NCBI RefSeq assembly: GCF_021869535.1
Contig: NW_026262701.1
Span: 50,905,278 to 50,969,277 of the forward strand
Source: Mytilus californianus
Taxonomy: Eukaryota; Mollusca; Bivalvia; Mytilida; Mytilidae
Direction: 5' to 3'
Length of the DNA stretch: 64,000 nt
In this document: in pieces, positions 1 to 10,778 of the stretch
How positions within the stretch are numbered: position 1 is the first letter of the stretch
Layout: every line of letters starts with the position of its first letter
Notes under the pieces: model-generated
Seen by the model: only the letters and a program-made list of their open reading frames with translations
Told to the model about the DNA's origin: nothing
Databases searched by the model: none
Translations under genes and position numbers: made by a program

Positions 1-85
1 GTTTCGTCATCTTTAATAGGACTCGTCAGTGGCGCTCGGGTCAAAACAGTTCAAAGACCACATCAGATACGAACTTGAAGAGCCT
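1..85 (-). repeat. Edge of a dispersed mussel-type repeat
   Basis: Read on the minus strand, this stretch resembles a repeat I recall from mussel transcripts, with the phrase TTGAACTGTTTTGACCC followed by GAGCGCCACTGA and then GACGAAAC. It is cut by the window edge, so its length and type cannot be judged. Bases 86-642 hold nothing I recognise, although later exons of the Ig-like gene could lie there or outside the window. Confidence 0.35.
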
Positions 86-642
86 TAAAAACAAAAACAT
101 AAAATTGACAAGTTTTGTCACGTATCATTTCAGCTGTCCTTGTAACATATCAAACAAAGTCTTCATTTGATTTACTTCTGTTCAAATTCTGAAAATGTAC
201 ATTTTAGACAACATGACTCACATGAAAAGACAAAAAGACGTTTGTGAGGATGGGTTTTTAACCATAAAACATCTTTCAGTAACACAATAATTTTGGTCCA
301 GGATTGTGTTTATTTGTTTTTAATGAGAAATACTAGAAAGTTATAAAATTATAAATGATAAATACGTTTTAGTTATTGGTTTAATTATTCAAAATAAAAT
401 TCGAAAAACAGGATGCTAATATTCAAATGAATGCCTGCCGTCTGATTGCAGCTATAACGAATGGTGTCCAAAGGTATCGAGTACGATATCATTGTAATGA
501 TATATAATATATAATACATGATATATAATCTAGCTTATAAGCTAACAGTCAACAAAAAGACATAATCCTATTAAACAAAACTAATCTGATTCAAATATTT
601 TCTCTTTTTCTTAAAAATATTCATAATAGTATAAGGACTTAC

Positions 643-2581
643 CCAAAACTCCGATGGAAGTGGATTTATTTAAAACGTCTTCTGACGACCGATAAGTACA
701 AACCATTGATCGTTTGTGATCGGTGATATCAACATCGTATACATTCAGGCTGTACATGCACTGAGCTGAATCGCATGAAAACTGAACTCTTCTGTCTTTT
801 ATGTCTTTTATAGAACTTTCATTGCATATTCCACTGAATAAATGTTGAGCATGTCCGAACAATAACATCACGCTTCCGGTCTCATTACATGGCTTAACAG
901 AACACGTAAATGTTAGATTACTTCCGATAGAAACTATGGTGCCATCGTTTGTTGACAAATCAAGTTCAAACTGTACCGTTCCTGAAACAACACATTTATT
1001 TCAATATAAAAAGAAGATGTGGTATGATTGCCAATGAGACAACTCTCCACAATAGACCAAATGACACAGAAATTAACAACTATAGGTCACCATACCGCAT
1101 AGTCAACTACAAAAGGCCCCGAAATGACAAATGTAAAACAATTCAAACGAGAAAACTAACGGCCTAATTTATGTACAAAATAATGAACGAAAACAAATAC
1201 GAAACACAGCAACAAACGACAACCACTGAATTACAGGTTCCTGACTTGCGACAGGCACATACTGAATGCGGCGGGGTTTCAATACATGTTTATAAATGTT
1301 TAATCCATGTAGGGTGTCTTAATATATAAATTAACAAAAAATATGCCTAAAGTTATATGATAATGTTAATATTTTTTCAGTGCTTTAAAATAATGCGTTT
1401 AAATAAATAAAAATAATTCCATCGCAAAATATGCACGTATTACCATGCGACATGAGGTAAATGATGACTTGATATATTTGATAGAAGTGATATACAAATA
1501 ACTCAATCTAATCAATATCATTTGCAGAAAAAAAAGAGGGTGTGGTTGGTTTGTGTTTGTGTAAGGCACGAAAAAGAGCATGTCAAGAATGATCTAAAAT
1601 TGTGTACAAATACATGCACGAATACTGTAAACCAACTTATTTTCGCGGATACTTTATTTCGCGTTTAGCCCTTATTAACCCATTTCGCGGCGATTTAATT
1701 TCGCGATTTTCAAATTTGATGGATGCAGTTAAATAAGGAAACTTCCAAGTTTTACATATTCGCGACGATTTATATTTGCATTATTTTACTACTCGCGAAA
1801 GTCGCGAAAATAAATCGCTCGAGAAAATTAGTTGGTTTACAGTATGTCAAATTAATACAGTAATAACAGTAATGCATATATATCAAATATTGTTGACTAA
1901 CGGAAGAATTTTCTTTAAACTATGCAAACATTTCAATGTGAGTGAAGCATATCTGACACTGCTGAATAATATCCATTCACATTAGATACGGACAAAAAAA
2001 GAGTAAAGACGACTGAAAAGAGGGAACAAATTATTTTATCCCTAATGAAATGATTAGAAACTATAATCATATTTCTGCTTATTGGTGCTATAAAATACCA
2101 GCTGCGATTCACAATGTGAAGCTTTAATTAAACTAAAACAACAAACTATTTAAACATTTTAAGGTCAGTAAGAGGAGGATAATTATCGCCATTTTGAAAA
2201 GTTGAACGGAAACTTGTCATATCCTACCAGATTTTAAGCAGTCCCTGATAAAATAACCTAATCCAAAAAATATTCTAACATGTGTTGCACCTAAATTGAC
2301 GAAATCGACCTTCTGCATCTAAGACCTAGAGAGAAAGAGAGAACTGCATTCATATATAATCTTTTAACTGAGGAAATGTGCAAAAAAAGTACTCATGCAG
2401 TTTCCCGCTAAAATCAAGTGTAAACAATATGTTATTATGAATTATACAAATTACCAGATAAATTCACATTCCAAAATAGGATTCAGAAACAAGCAGCAAG
2501 TGCTTATATTAATCTGTCTTCTTATCAAGTTACTCCTAACTTACCTGTGAAGAATATAGCTGTCAGTATTATCAAACTCAT
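643..2581 (-). CDS. Secreted or membrane Ig-like domain protein (partial gene, two exons seen)
   Basis: Two minus-strand exons join in frame. Exon 1 (2581-2545) begins ATG and codes a short hydrophobic leader, MSLIILTAIFFT, then stops after one base of a Gly codon at a GTAAGT donor. Exon 2 (981-643, 339 bp) follows a TTTCAG acceptor, completes the Gly codon, and ends in the same phase at a GTAAGT donor. Phase 1-1 exons that each carry one domain are usual for immunoglobulin domains. Exon 2 reads like one: a Cys in LTFTCSV, further Cys residues in the middle (NVYDVDITD strand), and a Cys in the strand MVCTYR. The 1.56-kb intron contains a PLE-tail repeat and a MITE. Later exons (other Ig domains, membrane segment) must lie at lower coordinates or outside the window. 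A role in recognition or adhesion is an inference from the family only. The exon 1 model is short, so it rests on the phase match and the strong donor. Confidence 0.6.
1009..1282 (+). repeat. Dispersed repeat: 3' tail of a Penelope-like element
   Basis: This copy begins AAGAAGATGTGGTATGATTG and runs through the phrases that recur across the window (GAGACAACTCTCCAC, TACCGCATAGTCA, ACGACAACCACTGAATTACA, CCTGACTTG). In this orientation it is the reverse complement of the retroelement's 3' end, so the source element reads on the minus strand. It lies in the intron of the Ig-like gene and is truncated at about 1282. Confidence 0.8.
1625..1842. mobile_element. 218-bp MITE with TA target duplication
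   Basis: The ends are inverted copies, CTGTAAACCAACTTATTTTC at the left and its near-exact complement (…AATTAGTTGGTTTACAG) at the right, flanked on both sides by TA. The interior is short, non-coding and rich in TTCGCG motifs. A TA duplication with short inverted ends fits a non-autonomous Tc1/mariner-type element. A decayed relative of the right half lies at about 28,250-28,332. Confidence 0.75.
1846..2544. other. Remainder of Ig-gene intron, no feature seen
   Basis: AT-rich sequence between the MITE and the signal-peptide exon. No exon, RNA gene or repeat is recognised here. The stretch 2582-3009, upstream of the signal-peptide exon, likewise shows nothing I can name; the gene's promoter should lie there. 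Confidence 0.4.
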
Positions 2582-3009
2582 AACCGTATCTCTGTTTGAA
2601 CTGCTATGCCTGATCATTTTAAGTTTGCAGTTTTTATCCTGCATGTAATTTTCATGTTGATATATTATATTCCTTTCCAGGAAATACTTTTTACACGTTA
2701 TTACAATTTTACTTACAGAGAAACCTACATTCCAGGGTCAATTATACAAGGAAACTAGGTCAAACGGAACTAAAAAAGTACCAAAATGTATTTGCATTTA
2801 TTTCCGCAATTCATTTTGGTGTTTCCTTTAATAGTTTTTATTTCTGACTAATAGAATTCGTTTGTATTAAAACATTAAAACGTTTTCTCTTATTCATCTG
2901 GACATACTTAATCGAATCATACTTGTGGTGAATAGCCTTGTCAATTATAAGAGACAAAAAGTAAAATTTCATCAAACAATAAAGGACTTTATTAAACTAT
3001 GTACTTATT

Positions 3010-4593
3010 AAAATTTCTAAAACAAATTACGAAATCTTTACAGTCTAAAATTTATCGATATAAAAAACGTCTCTTTCTGTCTGAAATAGATTTGCAGGTT
3101 TTGGCACATTTGTAAATAACATTAACGTTTTGGCATCCCAACACAAAAGACAGTTTCTCACGATTCGTAAACATGTTAAAGTTATCATCTTCACTGTTTA
3201 TATATTCATAGAGTTCGTTCCTTAAATCGTCATAAAGCGGACATTCAAGTAGTACATGTTCCTCAGTTTCCATCTTATTATCACACATAAAGCAAGTTCG
3301 TTCATGCATTGGTAAACGTTCGTAGCGCCCGGTTTCGATTCGTATAGGTGCAACCCCACACCTGAATTGTGACTACGCTCTACGTTGAGCAGGAGATAAC
3401 AGTGTTTTTTAAATAAAGTTCACAACTAATTTCGGTTTTGAATGTTCTATATGTCCTTAATTTGTTACCACCACCATCCATACGTCTTGCAGAAACTCTA
3501 TGGAGATCATCCGTCCACTTATTTTTAAAATCGGTTAAAAGTTTATCTTCTATTTTAGCTAACACCGTAGTTTTATGAATGTTCGTGTCATTATACCAGT
3601 CACTAATATTACACGATTCAAACTGCTGATAAAGTCTATAATTTGAATTTTTACATGCTTTATAACGTCTAAAACTATTTTCCGCCCAGTTATGAATTCT
3701 TTTATTTAGTCGATCGGTATTCATATACCTTAAACGATTCCAATGATTTATAACGGTTTGCCACTGTCTTACACAAGGTGGTTTCCAGGCTGAATCTCCA
3801 TTCACTGCTACGTTAGGTGTGTACCGTCCGACTCCCATATAAAAACGAATTGCCTTATTTTGTATCGAATTTATACATGAAAATGTTCTTTCTCCCCAAA
3901 CTGCCGCTCCGTAGCTGATTGTGCTCCAAACAATCGAGTCATATAATTTTGTGAAAGAATCAAACGGTAGCCCTCAAAATGCTTTATATTTAGATATCAC
4001 TAGTCCTAAGGCACGATTGGCGAATGCGGCTACGTGTTTCGCCATAATTTGATAGTCCAAATGCTCCGTTAACACTAAACCTAGGTACGTATATTTCTCC
4101 ACCACATTTATGTTAAGGTCACCGCATTTAAAACTGTTTATTGTCCTTGGGGTCGAATTTGGTCGGAAATGAACAACATTTGACTTGTTATGGTTTATTG
4201 TCATCTTATTCTCCACACACCAGAGATGAAGTCCATCTAGCAAAACTTGCAAGTCTGATTCCGAGCCAGATAATAATACAAGGTCATCTGCGTAAAGTAG
4301 AATCGATACATTTTCCTCGTCAATGTTTATTCCAGCATTTAATATGAACATATATACGTAACAAGACCGTTCACATACACATTAAAACGTAACGGTGAAA
4401 GCAAATATCCTTGCTTTAGACCACATTGAACATTGAACCAGTCCGTTAATTGTCCATTTATTCGAACGCAGCACTCTACCGACTTATATAACGACACGAT
4501 AGCATTATACATATTCCCGCATATTCCAATATCAAGTAATTTCTGACATAATAAATTACGGTCTATCCCATCATACGCCTTTTGACCCAACAA
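3010..4593 (-). pseudogene. Non-LTR retrotransposon (LINE), reverse transcriptase to C-terminus, broken
   Basis: Reading right to left, the stretch codes the middle and end of a LINE polyprotein in several frames. 4593-4339 carries the RT segment KAYDGIDRNLL with the NGQLTDWFNV and GLKQG strands. 4351-3974 carries the catalytic YADD motif (about 4294-4283) within ILLYADDLVLLSG. About 3975-3380 carries SYGAAVWGERTFSC and following conserved C-terminal blocks. 3379-3052 ends in a CX2C-X8-H-X4-C zinc-binding pattern. Frames are broken by at least a stop near 3385 and shifts near 3380, 3970 and 4345, so the copy is dead. The order of motifs is that of a LINE; I cannot assign the clade safely. Confidence 0.85.
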
Positions 4594-5564
4594 AGTCTCT
4601 TATTAATATGAAATATATATTCGCGTTTTCGATCCCCCTTCCCCACGCTTTTTATTATTAATACTGTTTAATCACTTGATTGGCACCAACAAATTTCACT
4701 TTGACCAGGAAACTTCGAGAATTTTTTGGAAATTTTTAATCAGTACACGACGTAGAAATACATTAACATGTTATTTTTATTTTTAATTTGATGAACAACT
4801 TATCCCGATTATTTTCGGGGGGGGGGGGCATTTTGATAATGTATTTATAATATGGATGAAAGCCTCTGCTTTTAGACTGTCATTCTTGGAGGATATATTA
4901 TATATAGTTAACATTTTGGCATTGTTCGGATATTGTGTACTGTTTGATGAATTCTCATTTGATAAATATTGTACTTTTGAACTCATTTAGGTAAACATGA
5001 ACTTAGGCGAGTTTTTTTAGTTTTCTTTTCAGATACAGGTCCCGTTTAGAAATAGAACTCAATGTTCTCAATCAACCCGGACGGTACCAAGTTTCAAAGA
5101 AACATGCTTCAAGGTTTAAAATAATGACCTGTGTATTTTCCCTGATTACAATGCAAACTATGATTTTGATTCGTTTGATAGTCATCGTGTGTTTTTGTCA
5201 ATTGGGGGTTTACTTTTTAATGTTCCATCTTTGATAGGTCTAAGACAGAAACAATCCTGTCCACCGTTTGATAGACTGAAATACCAAAAAATCGTCGTTG
5301 ACGCACATTTTTAACTTAAGAACAAATAATGTGAAGTTTTGTTAATTTTTCACTACAATAAAGGGACATTATGTGAGATGAATTTAACAATGCAAAACTT
5401 TTCATAACACTTTTAAAACAAGCCAGATACTCTTATTGATTCACACGTCATATATATAGCACGCCTTTTACGAATTAACGTATTTAATTCACGATAAGCG
5501 TATATAGCTTTGAATGGATTAAATATGTTAATGAGTAAGGCGTGGCTATATATGATTTGTAACA
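4594..5564. other. Unidentified 0.97-kb segment splitting the LINE
   Basis: LINE coding similarity stops at 4593 and resumes at 5565, with about 150 residues of the expected RT region missing. The segment between has no coding similarity I recognise and contains a run of G near 4818-4828. It may be an insertion, or an insertion combined with a deletion. Its right part holds the palindrome at 5449-5554. Confidence 0.5.
5449..5554. mobile_element. About 106-bp imperfect palindrome (foldback MITE-like)
   Basis: The left arm starts CATATATATAGCACGCCTT and the right arm ends AAGGCGTGGCTATATATG. The arms also match further in (GAATTAACGTATTTAAT against ATTAAATATGTTAAT). The arms differ at several positions and the centre is a short unpaired spacer. 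No clear target duplication is seen. Confidence 0.6.
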
Positions 5565-5872
5565 TTAATGATAAAATTCAATGAATAAACCAGCTGTCGA
5601 CTTGATATATTCATTTATTATACGGTCATCCCCAAATGCTTTATCATTTTTCAGGTTTTTGATGCCCTTAAGAATCATGAGAATTTCGTTTTTTGAAATT
5701 CTCGTGTATAAAGTTTCATTAAGCCTATCAATATCATTCGGGTTTAGGGTTGGAATATTTGTGTTTTCTTCATCGTCTGGAGCGGCATTCAAGTTTTTGA
5801 AAAAATCGAACAATTTGGTAATAGGGATGTCGGGTTGGTCTCTTTTTATTTCTACTCGTAAAGTTTTCTTTT
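5565..5872 (-). pseudogene. N-terminal piece of the same LINE (pre-RT region)
   Basis: On the minus strand this codes about 100 residues including RISKNEILMILKGIKNLKND, then KAFGDDRIINEYIK. This matches the block of non-LTR reverse transcriptases that precedes the first RT motif (SEI...IKxLKNxKAxGxDxIxNE). The frame opens after a stop at about 5872 and ends at 5565. It is upstream, in element order, of the RT piece at 3010-4593. Confidence 0.75.
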
Positions 5873-7215
5873 AAAGATTCTATGGAGAACTTGGGAAATG
5901 TTATTTCGTCTTCATGAAACTCGGGAAAACAACTTATCACTTGTATAATTAACTATTAGGCAACGAACATTCATCTTTTTTAAGGGACATGTTTTTTTTA
6001 GATTGATTCTAAATGTATGAAAAAATCATTTGTTTCCAAAAGTGAGTGGATTTTTTTTAATTACATTGAAAATTTTAAAAAAAAGATACGACATTGAATT
6101 TAAATTGTTTTTCCCCTGAATATAATGTGTGAAAACATATAAGTTGGTTTTGGTATAAACTCGAAAGAAATTGTTTGTTCCGAAAGAAAAAATGACGTTA
6201 AAGTTGACAAAGAATTATTCAGGGCAAAGTTTGCTCTATAGATAGGTATGCTCTCCCAGATACCAGACTTTACCCGAAAATGAAAATCAAATAATTCATA
6301 ATTTATAATAAAAGGGGTTTCTTTTTAAAGTTGTCATTAACAACAGTGATATAAATGCCATTGTTATTTGATGTAATGTAATTAAATACTTATACCACCG
6401 CAGACGACCAAATAATGGTTTTCATATGAGCTAAGCTAAATCACGGCCACCTAGAATTTTGCATAACTTAAATATCTATCTCATAAACCATAACTGACAA
6501 AAGCAAATACCTCTGTCAAAACAAAGCCAACATTCCCTGATCAGCGCTGATCTATTTATTGTACATAAACTGTATATAATTCACATGTCAGTGTCAATCT
6601 CGGATGGATAATTACTATGATATGTGATGTGTCGCGGAATAATTGTCTCTGTCAGAACAAGGGGTTTGGAGCAAATGATACTCGCACTGTAAATAGTTCC
6701 TGCTGTGTCTAATCGGTAAATTTATTAGATACTAAGATATTAATCTAGAAAATCTTATTGTTATACAACATTTTCTCTGTTAGAAAAAGAGTTTTGTACT
6801 TTTCCACACATTAAAAAAAATATCAGCACTATGAATAAAGGATCAATTGGCGATACAATTTATGATAAAATGATGATACATTATACAGCATAATGATTGC
6901 CTGTAAGTCAATGTTCTGACTTAGCTTGATATACTAAGCTGTTCCTCGGTTGTAAATTAAATGAAAATGTAATCATCATGCATATTTGAATGAAGTCATT
7001 TTGTTATATAAATTTCCATTTAAATAATGATCATAAATTTTCTTTCACAACGACACCCAAGCCGTTCACGGGCATAGTAACATTTCGAAATCTAAGTTAA
7101 CGTTACGAGATTTTAGCCCATTCCAGCAACTTACATGTCTGTTATATAAGCTACGTACAGTTAGCTTTAAAGATCGTGCCACTCAAAAAATAAGCAGCTG
7201 CACCAAGAGCGTTTG
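5873..7215. other. Intergenic, no feature seen
   Basis: AT-rich sequence with many short homopolymers. No ORF with protein-like composition, no inverted-repeat pair and no copy of the window's other repeats was noticed. Confidence 0.4.
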
Positions 7216-8157
7216 ATACGCCCGTCTTGTGCATATTAAAATTGTTGCCAGAATAAAATGGAAATATTTAGAAGGCATGTTATCAGAAGCCAGTAAAATA
7301 GCTCTGTAGAATAGCTTACATGAGGATATCCTTCGGTGTGTAAATATTGCCTTAAATATGACTATGCAAAAGACCCATATATAACTCTGGAATGAAAAAC
7401 CAAATATTTTCAAAATCAAAAGCAAGCCTACATTCGCCAATCCCAACTACAGTTAAAGTTTGAAGTTATTTCATCCAAGCATACTAGAGTAAGTGCGTGT
7501 CATGTAAAAAAAAGCCTTATATCTACAGTTAAAGTCCCATAACTCTGGAATGACAATTCAGATTTTTTTCAAATCAAAAGGTATCTTACTTTCTCCAATT
7601 CCAAAATTTGTGATAAGTTTCCTGTAAAATCAAGCTATGGTTCATGTAAAAAATCTGAGATCTGAAAACTAAAGTGGCAAAACTAAGAAAAGTTCCAAAT
7701 CACTTTATGAATCTCAAAAGAGATAATACAATATGTCTCTGATCTAAACAACAGTGAAGGTTATGAGAAAATCGATTAAAAGCATACTGGAGTAACTGCG
7801 CGATATGTTTTTTCTCCATTTTATCATGAATTAAATCCCACAGCTCTGGAACGGCAAATTTGAAAATCATGAAAATTGAAAGGGAGCTTACTAACGTTGA
7901 TCAATTCTAGGCATTTGATAAAATGTCACAGCAAAATTTAGTTATTGTACAACATCTGAAAAAAGGTCTATTTTTCCATGAATAGAGTCGCATAAATCTG
8001 GAATGAAAAAAATTGAAAATGGTGAAAATCGAAAAGGCGCTTTCTTCCGTCAATCCTAATGTTGTGTTAACATTCCATGTGATTTTTTAAGCAAAGAGTG
8101 TTGACATACGGACGGACTACGGTATAACATACTATGTCGCCTCTAAGACGGGCGTAT
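7216..8157. mobile_element. 0.94-kb MITE with internal tandem repeats, ATACGCCCGTCTT ends
   Basis: The exact 13-bp terminal inverted repeat is ATACGCCCGTCTT (7216-7228) and AAGACGGGCGTAT (8145-8157). Inside are four to five degenerate tandem units marked by versions of ATAACTCTGGAATGA at about 7381, 7549, 7840 and 7992; each unit continues with a match to TTACTTTCTCCAATTCC. There is no coding capacity. Short inverted ends around a core of roughly 150-170-bp tandem units recall the 'pearl' and tandem-repeat MITE elements described in bivalves (recalled knowledge). Confidence 0.75.
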
Positions 8158-8439
8158 AAAAAGTGGTGTTAATATGAACTTCAGAGCGAGTAGTTTGTTT
8201 GATTGTGCTTGATTTTCATATGATGAAGACATAATCTTTCAATCAGTTTAATGAGGTCTGGACCTGGCATGTCAGTAACTGCTAGTAGTCCTTTGTTAAT
8301 TTATGTATCGTTGTCATTTTGCTTAGTTTCTTTTGTTACCTATTCTGACATCGGAATCGGACTTCTTTTAAACTGAGTTTTACTGTGTGTATTGCTGTGT
8401 ATTGCTGTGTATTTCTTTATTCTACATTGGCTAGAGGTA

Positions 8440-8775
8440 TAGGAGGGGGGGGGGGGTTGAGATCTCACAAAACATGTTTAATCCCGCGGCATTTTTGTGC
8501 CTGTCCCAAGTCAGGAACCTCTGGCCTTTGTTATTCTTGTATGTTTTTTTAATTTTAGTTCATTTATATGTTTTGGAGTTTAGTATGACGTCCATTTTCA
8601 CTGAACTAGTACATATTTTTATTTAGGGGCCAGCTGAGGACCACCTCCGGGTGCGGGATTTTCTCGCTGCGTTGAAGACCCATTGGTGGCCTTCGGCTGT
8701 TGTCTGCTCTTTGGTCGGGTTGTTGTCTCTTTGACATATTCGCCATTTCCATTCTCAATTTTATACTTATTATAT
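8440..8775 (+). repeat. Dispersed repeat, second tail subfamily
   Basis: After a run of G it contains TGCCTGTCCCAAGTCAGGAA, which is shared with the PLE-tail repeats. It then diverges into GACCCATTGGTGGCCTTCGG and CTCTTTGGTCGGGTTGTTGT. The latter part recurs at 49,040-49,190. It looks like the 3' end of a related but distinct retroelement subfamily. Confidence 0.6.
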
Positions 8776-10778
8776 TTTGCATGTTTTTGTTTTTCATGTA
8801 TTTGTGTGTGTATTGATATATTTAAATAATAACCGACCTCGATTTTAGCACAATTTCGTAGTTGAAGTTCTGTCAGGTAGTAAGAGATTTTTTGTTATGT
8901 TCCTTTTCAGAGAAATTAATTCCTGGTTATATCAGTAGAATGCACTAAAATCAAAAGAAAACGAAATGGTTTATGTTGTTCATAAAACACATTTTAATTG
9001 CATTCTTCGCTAAAAAAATATGTTTCGGTAACTACCACCGATGTCCAGTGACGAATCCTTGAACTATTTAAACAGAGTTTTGTGTCCAAACTTATTTTTG
9101 TCGATTATGTGTGATTTAAAGAAATTCAATGAGAGGCAATTGTGCCTATCAAATTATCAAACTCAACGATTAATGATATATTCTCTAGGTGTGAAAATCT
9201 ATAGCTATGTACAAACTGCAAATGCTCTAAAATTGTTAATTGTAAGATGAATTTTTCTGTTGTCTCTTACCTGTCATTCTGTTTACTATACTTTTATTTG
9301 TGAAATGGAAACAAAAAATGTTACTCGGATATTTTATTTATTTGAGTAAATGTTAGTAGTATGTATTTTTGTATTTATTAATAGATATATCAAAATAAAT
9401 GGAAAACTAACTTTTATGACATTGTACCAACTAATTTGCCGCCGGATTTCTAATACAACTTTTATTCAAAATAAAATTCATATAGAAAAAATTAATATAA
9501 CACCTGTTGAAGAAACAAGGTGGAGGAAGGCTTCATAAAAATTGAATGGGTCGTAAAAAAAGTTAAGATAGAATATTTCCTAACTCAGGTTTTGTTTCCG
9601 TCGTAACCACTCCGATGATTCAACCAGGAATCTATTATATCTTTATGAATCTTTTGATATGAAATTCCTTTTTCTTGTTCTTTCCACGTCGAAAATATAT
9701 TATGTCATAAAATGGCAGACGATCACTCCTTCATTGAAGAAAAATCCACAGTACAGAGGAATTAATACGAATATTTTGATAATTTATTCGTTTAAGATAA
9801 CATCACCATCTGCTCATTAAACTAAACAGAGGCCAAAGGAACATGACCTGTGTTATTATAATCCCAGCAGGTCAGTAACTGACCACATATGTAATAAGTT
9901 AGATCGTCTCAAGTACCTATAAAATTTCAAGTAATTGCATTTGAAGAATACTAGGAGTGACGAAAGAAAAACTCTGCGAGAAAGTGAAAATAAGAGTTAA
10001 TTGGAATATTTTGTTTTCAGAGAGCCTGTTCCTTGATTTTCTTCATTTCTAGCGTTTCTTTATAGAGTAATTTGCCCCTTCATTTGAATTTAAATATTTT
10101 TGAAAATAAATCTTGTTGGTTTTTTGCGTCCGTTTTTTCTTTTTGTAGCTAGATATTTCATCTTTTTGTATAATATTTTTATATGGCCAAAAAAAAAAAA
10201 TTATTAAAGAAGATTATTTGATGGAAAGATTTACGATATTTACGATGTCAACAAGTGAATTTTATTTTTTTTAAATCATTCATGAACTGCATTTTAGAAG
10301 CAGTTGCATCAACTAAAACGTCTTAAATGATTTAAAAAAAAATTTTAAATTATCTTCAACTTTCTTTTATAATTGTTTGCATTAAACGGTTAATACAATC
10401 AGATAATATATATTATTTACGCGTTGCTATCACTAATTGCTGCTAAATGTTTCCTAATTACTCTCTGATTGGTTACACCAACGGTTAATCATGAGATCTG
10501 CAATTTGATTGGCTGGTTCCATCACTTTCATGCCTGCTTATCTTATTCTCAAATTTCATTTATCATAAATCACACAGCAGTAATGATACCACTTTTCAGT
10601 AATAATATTCTAAACAAAAATATGGAAAAACAAAAAAGACCTACCGCAAAGTTTTTGTAGTGTATTGCAGTGTGAAATTCAAGACAAAATTATATGACTT
10701 TCCCAAGAATCTTAATGTTCCTTTAGTTGTGGGAGTTTTCATTAGAACAGAGGGACAAATAGAACTGTATGTGAATAT
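8776..10778. other. Intergenic upstream of BARX, no discrete feature
   Basis: AT-rich DNA. The promoter and 5' UTR of the BARX gene should lie in the right part, but I cannot place a TATA box or transcription start with confidence. Confidence 0.4.

Noticed and set aside
949-1167. 72-codon plus-strand ORF
   Set aside because: Lies in the PLE-tail repeat; similar frames appear in other tail copies and have no conserved start or end.
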